DNA from: Desulfobacteraceae bacterium
Lineage (GTDB): Bacteria > Desulfobacterota > Syntrophobacteria > Syntrophobacterales > Syntrophobacteraceae
Assembly (NCBI GenBank): GCA_021372635.1
Contig: JAJFUA010000153.1
Span: forward strand, 1-39,284
DNA length: 39,284 bases
Direction: 5' to 3'
Positions 1 to 7,507 of the stretch are shown here, piece after piece (within the stretch, counting starts at the first letter, position 1; every line of letters starts with the position of its first letter). A program made the translations under genes and the position numbers. The notes under the pieces were generated by a model. It was not told where the DNA came from and ran no database searches. It worked only from the letters and a program-made list of their open reading frames with translations.

Positions 1-1
1 G

Positions 2-427
2 ATCTACGCGAGCTGCATCGCCGGAATGGCTTTCTCCAATACCCAGAACGGGCTCGACCACGCCATCGCCCTGGCCATCGGCGGACGCTACCATCTTCCG
101 CACGGCCTCCTGACCGCTTTCATCTTCCCGTGGATGATCGAGTTCAATCTGGTCGGCAACCCGGAAAAATACGCGCGCGTTGCTGCGGCGCTCGGCGAAA
201 ACACCACCGGGCTTTCCGTGGCGGAAGCGGCGAAACTGGCTCCCAAGGCCGTCCGGGCGCTGCTCGCCGATCTCAATATTTCTTCGAAACTGAGTTCCTA
301 CAACATTTCGAAGGACGATTTCCCTGGAATCGCCAAGGACACCGTCGGGGCCGCCCGCCTCATCAGCAACAACCCGAGGCCGGTAACCGTGGACGATGTC
401 ATGAAACTGCTGGAAGAGAACTACTAA
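2..427 (+). CDS. Iron-containing alcohol dehydrogenase, C-terminal part (5' end outside window)
   Basis: The reading frame is open from base 2, so only the C-terminal ~141 residues are present. The stretch GLDHAIALAIGGRYHLPHG matches the metal-binding C-terminal domain of group III iron-dependent alcohol dehydrogenases, which reduce or oxidise short aldehydes and alcohols with NAD(P)H. The two histidines of the GLxH and PHG motifs, which are Fe ligands in FucO-type enzymes, are present. A hairpin follows the stop at 447-474. The next genes encode an acylating aldehyde dehydrogenase and a hydroxy-oxoacid aldolase, so a role in aldehyde/alcohol interconversion fits the context. The substrate cannot be inferred from this fragment. 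Confidence 0.85.
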   Translation: MYASCIAGMAFSNTQNGLDHAIALAIGGRYHLPHGLLTAFIFPWMIEFNLVGNPEKYARVAAALGENTTGLSVAEAAKLAPKAVRALLADLNISSKLSSYNISKDDFPGIAKDTVGAARLISNNPRPVTVDDVMKLLEENY

Positions 428-446
428 GTTTCTCCACCCGAAAGCA

Positions 447-474
447 CGCCGCGGTTCCGAAGGGAACGGCGGCG
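447..474 (+). terminator. GC-rich hairpin after the alcohol dehydrogenase gene
   Basis: CGCCGC plus GTTCC pair with GGAAC plus GCGGCG around a GAAG loop, 20 nt after the stop codon. No T-run follows, so it may be a weak or Rho-assisted terminator, or only an mRNA 3' stabiliser. Confidence 0.35.
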
Positions 475-600
475 GTGGCCCTTGACGACCTTTCAGGGTC
501 CTGCGTGGTGAAACGATCCCGCGGGATGTATGGAGGTCCTTTGCGGCGGTGTTTTTACGCCGCTGATGGATGATACAATAAATCGTAAAGGGGAATTTGT

Positions 601-1479
601 ATGGCCAAATTGTCTGTTGCAATACTGGGGTCGGGCAATATCGGATCGGACCTCATGTACAAGGTGCGCCGTAGCGACAAGCTCCAGCTGGAAATGGTTG
701 CGGGAATCGATCCCTCTTCCGACGGACTGGCGCGTGCCCGTAAGCTTGGCTATGAAACCTGTACGGACGGTATCGAAGGCATCCTGCGCAACAAGAAAGT
801 GCAGTTGGTGTTTGACGCCACTTCGGCGAAGTCGCACCTTGCACACGCTCCGCGCCTCAAGGAGGCCGGGATTATCGCAGTCGATCTGACCCCGGCCGCA
901 GTCGGCCCCGGCGTCATTCCCGTGGTGAACCTGAAGGAACGGATGAACGAACCCAACGTCAACCTGGTTTCGTGCGGCGCCCAGGCGACCGTGCCGGTCG
1001 TGGCCGCCATCAACAAGGTCACCCCGGTCAAGTACGCTGAAACGGTCTCCACCATCGCAAGTCTCAGCGCCGGTCCGGGAACCCGCCACAATATCGACGA
1101 GTTCACGCGTACCACGGCGAGAGCCGTCCATAACATCGGCGGCGCTCAGACATCCAAGAGCATCATCGTTCTGAACCCTGCCGATCCTCCGATCATCATG
1201 CGCAATACCGTATATGCGGTGGTAGAGCCTCCGGTGGACGAAAAGGCCATCCGCGAATCCGTCCTGGCCACGGCTGAAAAGATCAAATCCTATGTTCCCG
1301 GCTACACGATCACCGTTGAGCCTTTCCTGGATGGAGATCATATCACCACCTGCCTCGAAGTGACCGGTGCGGGGGACTATCTGGCCACGTATGCCGGAAA
1401 CCTCGATATCATCACCGCTGCGGCTATCAATGTGGCAGAGTGCTACGCGGACAATCTTGATGGAAAGGATGGCAAGTAA
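601..1479 (+). CDS. Acetaldehyde dehydrogenase (CoA-acylating), DmpF/MhpF family
   Basis: This 292-residue protein belongs to the DmpF/MhpF/BphJ family, which converts short aldehydes plus CoA and NAD+ to acyl-CoA. The N-terminal Rossmann motif GSGNIG is at residues 11-16. The catalytic cysteine is probably C125 in NLVSCGAQATVP. Length is slightly below that of DmpF (~310 aa). The start follows AAGGGGA with 7 nt spacing, and a TACAAT -10-like hexamer lies just upstream. The stop overlaps the next start (TAATG), as in classical DmpF-DmpG pairs, where the aldolase channels its aldehyde to this enzyme. No ring-cleavage genes lie nearby, so the substrate may be a non-aromatic 4-hydroxy-2-oxoacid. 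Family assignment is firm; the exact aldehyde is unknown. Confidence 0.92.
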   Translation: MAKLSVAILGSGNIGSDLMYKVRRSDKLQLEMVAGIDPSSDGLARARKLGYETCTDGIEGILRNKKVQLVFDATSAKSHLAHAPRLKEAGIIAVDLTPAAVGPGVIPVVNLKERMNEPNVNLVSCGAQATVPVVAAINKVTPVKYAETVSTIASLSAGPGTRHNIDEFTRTTARAVHNIGGAQTSKSIIVLNPADPPIIMRNTVYAVVEPPVDEKAIRESVLATAEKIKSYVPGYTITVEPFLDGDHITTCLEVTGAGDYLATYAGNLDIITAAAINVAECYADNLDGKDGK

Positions 1480-2501
1480 TGGGTAATCTTACCTTTGTCG
1501 ATGTTACGCTTCGCGATGGGAATCATACCGTCCGCCAGCAGTTCACCACCGATATGGCTGCCAAGATCGCAACGTCGCTCGAGGCCGCCGGGGTGAGCAT
1601 CATCGAGGTCGGTCACGGCGACGGCTCGGGTGGAAGTTCCATCCATGTCGGACGGACGGCCGCGCCCATTTCTGAATTGCTCAAGGCGGTGGTTGGAGCG
1701 GTGAAGAAGGCGAAAGTCTCAATCTTCCTGATTCCCGGTTTCGGAACGATGGACGATCTGCAGGAAGCCTACGACATCGGCGTCAGGGTTGCGCGTGTGG
1801 CCTGCCATTGCACGGAAGCGGACATCACCGAGCAGCATATTCAGCTTGCCAGGAAACTGGACATGCTTGCCGTCGGCTACCTGATCTCCTTCGGTATGGC
1901 TTCTCCGCAGCGCATCGCGGAAGAGGCAAAGAAGATGGAGTCCTACGGCGCGCAGTACGTGAACCTTGCGGACTCCCAGGGCTACCTGACGCCCAAGCAG
2001 GTGAAGGAATACGTCCACGCGGTGCGCGACGCTGTGCAGATCCCCGTTGGATTCCACGCCCACAACAACCTGGGATGCGCCATCGGCAACTCGCTGGCGG
2101 CCGTGGAAGCCGGCGCCCAGTTTGTGGACGGAAGCCTGAAAGGCTTTGGCGGCGGTGCGGGCAATGCGCAGAGTGAAGTGCTGATCGCCGCACTGAAGCG
2201 CGAAGACAACGATGTGGATGTGGATCTTTTCGGCATCCTGGATGCAGCGGCGGTTCTGACAGACGAACTACAGAAAAAACCGCACCTGGCGAAGACTCCG
2301 ATGCCCCTCATCGACAACGACTCCGTGCTGATGGGCTATGCCTGCGTATACGGCGGATACGTGCTGCCGGTCAAGCGCGCCGCGCAGGAATATGGATGCG
2401 ATCCGCGCGAACTCGTACTGCGCCTGGGCAAACGCAAGGTCGTTGCCGCCCAGGAAGACGTGGTCATCGAGGAAGCCCGCCGCCTCGCCGGCAAAGCGTA
2501 A
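1479..2501 (+). CDS. 4-hydroxy-2-oxovalerate aldolase, DmpG/MhpE family
   Basis: This 340-residue HMGL-like TIM-barrel aldolase cleaves 4-hydroxy-2-oxoacids to pyruvate and an aldehyde. The N-terminal TLRDGNHTVRQQF gives the catalytic Arg-Asp and the His of DmpG. The metal-binding HxH is in GFHAHNNLG (about residues 190-200). The C-terminal helical communication domain is present, and length is normal for the family. The start codon overlaps the stop of the acylating aldehyde dehydrogenase by one base, so the two are translationally coupled and probably form the usual channelled heteromer. A GC-rich terminator-like hairpin follows at 2556-2601. Confidence in family is high; the physiological substrate is open. 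Confidence 0.92.
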   Translation: MGNLTFVDVTLRDGNHTVRQQFTTDMAAKIATSLEAAGVSIIEVGHGDGSGGSSIHVGRTAAPISELLKAVVGAVKKAKVSIFLIPGFGTMDDLQEAYDIGVRVARVACHCTEADITEQHIQLARKLDMLAVGYLISFGMASPQRIAEEAKKMESYGAQYVNLADSQGYLTPKQVKEYVHAVRDAVQIPVGFHAHNNLGCAIGNSLAAVEAGAQFVDGSLKGFGGGAGNAQSEVLIAALKREDNDVDVDLFGILDAAAVLTDELQKKPHLAKTPMPLIDNDSVLMGYACVYGGYVLPVKRAAQEYGCDPRELVLRLGKRKVVAAQEDVVIEEARRLAGKA

Positions 2502-2555
2502 GATGATCGAATACGGGCGCATGCCCCTGCGTGCACCCTGAATGACTGCATGAAA

Positions 2556-2601
2556 GGCGCCGCTGTCTCACTTGCGGGGGGCGGCGGCGCCCGACCTTTT
2601 T
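2556..2601 (+). terminator. Probable terminator of the aldehyde dehydrogenase/aldolase operon
   Basis: GGCGCCGC (2556-2563) pairs with GCGGCGCC (2584-2591). A short gap and TTTTT follow at 2597-2601. The long loop and displaced T-tract make it imperfect. Confidence 0.5.
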
Positions 2602-2651
2602 CCCCGAAAATTGTTCTCTTCCCCGCCCGCCCCGTTTCATTATCGTGTTGC

Positions 2652-2716
2652 ATGACAAAAAGTCATAGTTCGATGATTTAAAGTGATTTGACTTCTGGAT
2701 CGAAGGTTATTAGCCT
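2652..2716 (+). promoter_or_regulatory. Candidate promoter/operator upstream of the isomerase-transporter pair
   Basis: An inverted repeat ATGAC-AAAAA-GTCAT (2652-2666) lies 36 nt upstream of TTGACTT (from 2688). The other two promoter regions described here have ATAAC 37 nt upstream of TTGACTTATA. No good -10 hexamer is visible at 17 nt, so this is a suggestive resemblance only. Confidence 0.3.
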
Positions 2717-3078
2717 TTCTTTGAATCGTCGATGGAGATCTTGCTGTCGGCAGGTGAAAAGACGCGAGTGGATGCCCGGTGTGTCGTTTGGGCCGAACCG
2801 TTCCCGTGCCGATGTCATTCGCCCGGATATAATTCGGAGGGTGCCGGTCGTGGCCGCTTCGGAGCCGGGCGCCTTTGCATTTTTTGCAGCCAGACGCCGG
2901 TGCCCGAAGGATTTGCGGGCCAGCCCGGCGGCGAACAGTCCGAAGACAGTCTTTGTATAACTACCTGGAAAATGGGTTGGCGGGCCGAGCGAGACGGTGT
3001 CATGGACCGGCCCGCTCGAACATTCACGCTCGTGCCGCGTGATTTGACAATGGAAACTGATGCCGATGTGAGGAAAAT

Positions 3079-3930
3079 ATGCCAAAAATCTCACTCTCCA
3101 CATGGTCGCTCTTTCTGAAGATGAATTATCGGCGTGCGATTCAGTTTGCAGTCGAAAACGGGTTTGAAGGTGTCGAGCTGTGGTCCAACTCTTTTGACTT
3201 CTGGCCGAGAACGTTGACGGTCCGGGAGATCGACTGTATAAAGTCCATGGCCACCGAAAACCGGCTGGATCTCGCAGTGCACTTTTGCACGGCAGGCAAT
3301 AATCTTGCTGCCCTCAACGCCGGACACCTCAGCGAAAGCATGAATCAGCTGAAGGAGACGATCCGGCTGTGCCGTAGGATCGGGGCCGGCATCGTCGTCG
3401 TCCACCCGGGGACCTCCCCCGCGGTTACTTTCCACACCGAGCACAATCTCAATCCGAAGTATACTCCGACAGCCCTGTTGCAGGCCGCCATCGAGCGGTA
3501 CAAAAAATCGCTCATCGAGGGTGCGGCGTATGCGGAAAGCCATGACGTGGTGCTTGCCGTGGAGAGTTTCGGGCACGAAGAAAACAGCATCCAGGCAACC
3601 CTCGAGGATCTTGCGGACTGGGTGGACAGCATCAACATGCCGTCCCTGCGCGTTGCCCTCGATACGGGCCACGCCTTCCAGACCGGAGGCCTGGAGCGGG
3701 CCATCGCGGTGCTGGGGCGGCGCATCTGCCACGTGCACGTGTCGGATGCCGACAACTCGTCCGGGAGTTGCGAACTGGAACTTGGCACAGGAGAGATCGA
3801 CTGGCCTTCGATCGCCGAATTCCTGAAATCGTTCGAAGGAATGCTGAGCCTGGAGGTGCTCGTGCGCGACAACCTCGAGGCGGCCATCCTCAGGAGCAAG
3901 TCTTTCCTCGCAAAGCTCCTGGCTGCATGA
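3079..3930 (+). CDS. Sugar phosphate isomerase/epimerase-like TIM barrel (AP endonuclease 2 family)
   Basis: This 283-residue protein begins MPKISLSTWS and shows the xylose-isomerase-like TIM-barrel pattern. VVVHPG is in the middle, AVESFG carries the first metal-binding Glu, LDTGHAF an Asp/His pair, and HVHVSDADN and GTGEIDW close the barrel. Such proteins isomerise or epimerise sugars, inositols or hydroxy-oxoacids using a divalent metal. The start follows GAGGA with short (4 nt) spacing. A transporter of the EamA family follows 109 nt downstream in the same direction, so import and isomerisation of one compound is plausible. Exact function cannot be read from the sequence. Confidence 0.8.
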   Translation: MPKISLSTWSLFLKMNYRRAIQFAVENGFEGVELWSNSFDFWPRTLTVREIDCIKSMATENRLDLAVHFCTAGNNLAALNAGHLSESMNQLKETIRLCRRIGAGIVVVHPGTSPAVTFHTEHNLNPKYTPTALLQAAIERYKKSLIEGAAYAESHDVVLAVESFGHEENSIQATLEDLADWVDSINMPSLRVALDTGHAFQTGGLERAIAVLGRRICHVHVSDADNSSGSCELELGTGEIDWPSIAEFLKSFEGMLSLEVLVRDNLEAAILRSKSFLAKLLAA

Positions 3931-4039
3931 GGAGGCCCGTGGCGGCATTTACGGGACGATGGTCGGTTGGGCGGAGTCCGTCGGAGGTTGCGGCCGACCT
4001 GCACGAATGGGCTGACAGACCCGAAAGGGGGGGGAGGCG

Positions 4040-4912
4040 ATGAGCGGGATCGCCATGGCCGTCGTGCTCGTCAGCGCCTTTTTTCATGCGGGCTGGAACT
4101 TTCTGACGAAGAAAAGCCAGCGCAAAGTCGTATTCATCTGGCTGGGGCAGTTGGTGGCTCTGGTCATGTACTTCCCCGTCTTTTACAGCTTCCTGCCGGA
4201 AGCCTCCATCGCCCTGACAGGATGGGCCTGCATTTTCACGAGTGCCTTTCTGCACTGCCTTTATTTCTCGTTTCTCGGCGGGGCGTATGAAAGAGGTGAA
4301 CTCTCGCTGGTCTATCCTCTTTCGCGCGGGTCCGGTCCCCTGGTGGTGCCGATCTGCGCCGTGTTTTTCATCAGGGAGCAACTGGAGGTGCTGGGGATGT
4401 TCGGGATCCTCCTGATCGTCTGCGGCATCTACGTCATTCATCTCCCGTCCTTTTCGCGTCAATCGTTCCTGAAGCCGCTGCTTGCCCTCGGCGGAGGCGC
4501 TTCCCTCTGGGCGCTTCTCTGTGGCTGCACGATCGTGGGCTATTCGCTTGTGGACAAGATCGGCGTCGGCCATGTTCCTCCTCCCGTCTACATCTACGTG
4601 ATGGTCTGCATCTCGAGCATCATGATGGCTCCGTACATGCTTCTCAAGGAACGGGCGGCGACCGTGCGGGAATGGACGATGAACTGGAAAAACATCCTGA
4701 TCGTGGGCTTTCTGTCCAATTTCACCTACCTGCTGATCCTTTTCGCGATGCAGGTGAGCAAGGTGAGCTACGTAGTGGCCATTCGGGAGGTGAGCATCGT
4801 TTTTTCGGCCGTTTTTGGAATTGTCTGGCTTGGTGAAAAACACGCGAAACAAAAATTGATGGGAGCGTTTCTGCTGGCGGCGGGGGTCGTGATGATCGGC
4901 GCAAGCCGCTGA
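4040..4912 (+). CDS. EamA/DMT-family inner-membrane transporter
   Basis: This 290-residue hydrophobic protein has about ten membrane helices arranged as two EamA repeats (roughly residues 5-140 and 150-290). It starts with AVVLVSAFFHAGWNFLTKKS, typical of drug/metabolite transporter superfamily members. The second repeat ends with the motif VVAIREVSIVFSAVFGIVWLGE, where EamA proteins carry their conserved Pro/Glu region. It has a strong ribosome site (GGGGGGAGGCG). The preceding TIM-barrel isomerase gene is probably cotranscribed. The transported solute is unknown; family members export or import amino acids, nucleotides or small organic acids. Confidence 0.85.
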   Translation: MSGIAMAVVLVSAFFHAGWNFLTKKSQRKVVFIWLGQLVALVMYFPVFYSFLPEASIALTGWACIFTSAFLHCLYFSFLGGAYERGELSLVYPLSRGSGPLVVPICAVFFIREQLEVLGMFGILLIVCGIYVIHLPSFSRQSFLKPLLALGGGASLWALLCGCTIVGYSLVDKIGVGHVPPPVYIYVMVCISSIMMAPYMLLKERAATVREWTMNWKNILIVGFLSNFTYLLILFAMQVSKVSYVVAIREVSIVFSAVFGIVWLGEKHAKQKLMGAFLLAAGVVMIGASR

Positions 4913-5342
4913 CGGCGCCGGTTCGTGGCGCATCCGTCGCCTGCCGCAATTCTTTGCGGGCGCCTGGGGCCTTCCGGGGGACAGGGGAGGGGAGATCCGC
5001 CTCTCGACTGGCTTTGCAGGCTTTTTTGTTGCCTTCCGGTGGGGAATGTAACGAGAATAACATTTAGTTATAAAGACTCATGAAAATAACTTGTTATTAT
5101 GATAATCATAATTTTAATTACCTTGACTTATACTGCCTATCTGGAGAGAATGCAAGCCAAGCAACGGGATAAAAGAACCGTTCTGAAGGAAGAATGACCG
5201 TAGCGAGACGGCAGGTCCCGGTTGGACCCCGCCGGCGCAGGAAGGAACTCAAGGGTACCGGCGATGACTCCGGAGAGGTCCGTGAGAAGTTCAGGGTGCC
5301 TGGCGAGGTTCGGTAACCATCAAACAAGAAGTGGAGAGGAGA
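4913..5342. other. 430-nt intergenic region with the promoter and leader of the citrate-synthase-like operon
   Basis: The first part turns AT-rich and carries the operator/promoter at 5086-5160. The following ~180-nt leader contains CCGGCGATGACTCCGG (5258-5273) and GTCCGTGAGAAGTTC (5278-5292). Both have close counterparts in the leader of the lyase operon at 13929-13964. No gene is seen. Confidence 0.6.
5086..5160 (+). promoter_or_regulatory. Promoter and probable LysR-type operator of the citrate-synthase-like/phnW operon
   Basis: The inverted repeat ATAAC-TT-GTTAT (5086-5097) is followed by a second one, TATGAT-A-ATCATA. The -35 TTGACT is at 5123-5128, 17 nt before GAGAAT (5146-5151, 4/6 match to a -10). 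The 19-nt block TTAATTACCTTGACTTATA (5114-5132) recurs with one mismatch at 13850-13868. ATAAC sits exactly 37 nt upstream of TTGACT in both places. CAAGCCAA follows in both (5153-5160). The shared block is seen directly; control by the LysR regulator at 12905-13816 is inferred. Confidence 0.65.
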
Positions 5343-6239
5343 ATGGACAGAGAACCGGTTTTACGCAGGAAGACTGCCATCTCGTATAAGACGGAAGAGA
5401 AGACCGTCGTACGAGGGTACGATCTGAGCGAGCTGGCGGAAGCTGGGTACACGTTCTATGATGCAATGTTCGTCCTGTTCCAGGACAGGATCCCGACCGA
5501 AGCGGAAGCCGACATGCTGCGCTACGAAATGGGTGAGTTTCTGGAGCATTCCATGTCGCCGTCGGCGGTATCGGCTATCGCCGTCGTCGCTGGACGGCCG
5601 GCTCTTCCGGCTGCGGTCGCATCGGCGATCATGACCTTCGGCGGCGCCCATGGCCCCGGAGCCGCTCATGGATATATGATGAACAAGGCGATTATCCGTG
5701 CTGCCGAAGAAGGCAAGTCCCTCGAGGAAATGGGCAAGACCCTGGTGAACGAGTACATGGATGCAGGTCTTGCCGTTATGGGTATGGGACAGCCGCAGCA
5801 CCTGGACGGCGATCCCCGGGCAGAACCGACCCACCTCAAGCATGAGGAATTGGGGCTCGGCGGCGTGTACCTGAAGCTGCAGAAGTCCATCGAGGAGCAT
5901 TTCAATGGACGGCGCAAGAAGGAAGGCCGCTCCTACGTGGCAGTCAATATGATTGGCGCCGGAAATACCGCCCTGGCCGAACTGGGTTTCGCTCCGAACG
6001 CCGCCTGGGCGATCGGCTGTGTGTGCCGCGGTTTCAGCTGCGCCGCCCACGCTCTCTATACGATGAAGAAGGGACACGCCTGGGCCGCCTCCAAGAGAGA
6101 ACCCATGGTGCAGATGCTCGATCTTTCCATGATTAAGTATATTGGCCCCGCAGACCGTGAAGTTCCGAGCCAGGAAGAGCGGCAGGAATACGCCCGGAAG
6201 CAGAAAGAAGAAGGAGAGTGGAAGAAATGGGCACTTTAG
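5343..6239 (+). CDS. Citrate synthase / citryl-CoA lyase-like protein, subunit 1
   Basis: This 298-residue member of the citrate synthase superfamily has the first catalytic-His region as FGGAHGPGAAHG (H103) and the family signature DPRA at 157-160. Where citryl-CoA lyases usually have a GHP motif, this protein reads GMGQPQH, so that His appears to be Gln (Q150). The start is ATG 5343, six nt after GGAG; a GTG at 5331 would overlap the ribosome site. The stop overlaps the start of a second, related protein by 13 nt, which suggests a heteromer. It is the first gene after the conserved promoter at 5086-5160, ahead of the PhnW-like aminotransferase. It may form or cleave a CoA-linked citrate-like adduct. 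The substrate is not known. Confidence 0.75.
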   Translation: MDREPVLRRKTAISYKTEEKTVVRGYDLSELAEAGYTFYDAMFVLFQDRIPTEAEADMLRYEMGEFLEHSMSPSAVSAIAVVAGRPALPAAVASAIMTFGGAHGPGAAHGYMMNKAIIRAAEEGKSLEEMGKTLVNEYMDAGLAVMGMGQPQHLDGDPRAEPTHLKHEELGLGGVYLKLQKSIEEHFNGRRKKEGRSYVAVNMIGAGNTALAELGFAPNAAWAIGCVCRGFSCAAHALYTMKKGHAWAASKREPMVQMLDLSMIKYIGPADREVPSQEERQEYARKQKEEGEWKKWAL

Positions 6240-7222
6240 ACAATCCGAGACTGCGTTACAATTATAGGACGAGAGAGAGAGGAACGGTAGCGCCTGACAC
6301 GGAGAGGCAGCAGTTCCGGTGGGTTTCGGAAGTTTCCTATAAGAACCTGCACCGCATCGTGGCCAGAGGCTGGGATACGACGGAACTCGTGGAAGCGGGC
6401 TACGGCATCGAGGACGTGATCTTCATTGACTTCCAGGCGCGCATTCCTCTCATCGAAGAATCCAAGATGCTCAACTATGTCATGATCATGGGAATGGAAG
6501 ACGGCCTGTCCGCTCCTGCAGCAATCGCCCGGATCGTGACCAAGGGCAAGAACCTGCTTACGCAGGCCGCCGGTTCTTCCGTACTGGCTTTCGGGCATGC
6601 CTACGGCGCATACTGCGCCTTCGGCAGACTCCTGGACGGCTACCTCGCCAGGGCGGAAAAAGAAGGCAAGTCCATGGCCGAAATGGCCGAAGTGCTGGTG
6701 AAGGAAAACATTAAGAACGAAGCGCTGGGCGTGTCCGGTCTCATGCTGAAGGACCCCGCGGCAAAGCGCACCTTCGCCCGTGCCGAAAAGCTTGGCGTAG
6801 CCGGCAAGTATATCGCCTTCACGAAGGAAATCGTTGCGGCAGCCAAGAAGCAGTTCAAGGAACCCGTGGACCTGGATATGCTCGGTGCCATCGGTGCCAC
6901 CATGATGGATCTCGGTTTCTCCGGCGAGGCCACCTGGTGTGTCATGGCAGTGACCCGTGCCTTCGCGGCCGGCGCCCACTACTGTGAAGAGTTCGAAAGA
7001 GAAACAACCGTACGGCTCGGTGAGACTCTTACCCCGAAGGAACTGTACGACGGACCCGAAGACAGGCCGGTGCCTTCGCTGGAAGACCGTGCCAAGAACG
7101 CCAAGTCCGGCGTTTGCCAGACCGCGGAAGAGTGGGTCAAGGCATTCAAAGAAAAGCAGAAGATCAAGGGAAGCGGCTGGGCGATCGTCGAGGAAATCGA
7201 AGATCCTCGTCGCAAGATGTAA
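6227..7222 (+). CDS. Citrate synthase-like protein, subunit 2 (divergent)
   Basis: This 331-residue paralogue of the preceding gene shares its layout: a conserved start region, LVEAGYGIEDVIFIDFQARIP, then a central FGHAYGAY (H124) corresponding to the first catalytic-His region. The second-His/DPRA region has become GLMLKDPAAK, without a His. A C-terminal extension follows residue ~270. ATG 6227 lies 10 nt after AAGGAG and overlaps the upstream gene, so the two are translationally coupled. The complementary losses in the two proteins suggest a two-subunit enzyme in which each contributes part of the site, or one catalytic and one structural subunit. A perfect hairpin lies just downstream (7245-7268). 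Confidence 0.7.
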   Translation: MGTLDNPRLRYNYRTRERGTVAPDTERQQFRWVSEVSYKNLHRIVARGWDTTELVEAGYGIEDVIFIDFQARIPLIEESKMLNYVMIMGMEDGLSAPAAIARIVTKGKNLLTQAAGSSVLAFGHAYGAYCAFGRLLDGYLARAEKEGKSMAEMAEVLVKENIKNEALGVSGLMLKDPAAKRTFARAEKLGVAGKYIAFTKEIVAAAKKQFKEPVDLDMLGAIGATMMDLGFSGEATWCVMAVTRAFAAGAHYCEEFERETTVRLGETLTPKELYDGPEDRPVPSLEDRAKNAKSGVCQTAEEWVKAFKEKQKIKGSGWAIVEEIEDPRRKM

Positions 7223-7244
7223 TAGATAGCAAATGCGGATGGTT

Positions 7245-7268
7245 GCGGCTGCGTGAGAACGCAGCCGC
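7245..7268 (+). terminator. Perfect 10-bp hairpin with GAGA tetraloop
   Basis: GCGGCTGCGT-GAGA-ACGCAGCCGC starts 23 nt after the stop of the second citrate-synthase-like gene. There is no T-tract, so it is more likely an mRNA-stabilising or attenuating hairpin between operon segments than a strong terminator. Confidence 0.45.
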
Positions 7269-7507
7269 AGTCGTTCCGCAGGTTGTACGCTTCACGCCGC
7301 CGGACAGCGCTCTTGCGGAGGGCGGCGGGAAACGGTGAAAATCCGGAAATTACGCGCATTGCCCCAGGGGCTGCGGGGGAAGTTTAGGGGATGGCGCAGC
7401 AAAATATGGTTTGAGGGGGCTTTTGAGGTACGGCGGGTATGGTGCCGCCGTTCGTTAAGAGCCTCTGAGACCCCTTATGGACAGCATGTAGCGAAGGAGA
7501 AGCGACG

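Larger units (their letters stand above)
2502..3078. other. 577-nt intergenic region
   Basis: It holds the terminator-like hairpin at 2556-2601 and a possible promoter/operator at 2652-2716. Several short open frames cross it, but none has a convincing ribosome site or recognisable protein. I see no RNA gene. Confidence 0.5.

Noticed and set aside
2732..3118. 128-codon open frame before the isomerase gene
   Set aside because: No ribosome site or protein-like composition, and it overlaps the isomerase start out of frame.
5331..5342. GTG 5331 and GTG 6218 as starts of the citrate-synthase-like genes
   Set aside because: Each lies on or within a base or two of the ribosome site that serves the ATG 9-12 nt downstream.
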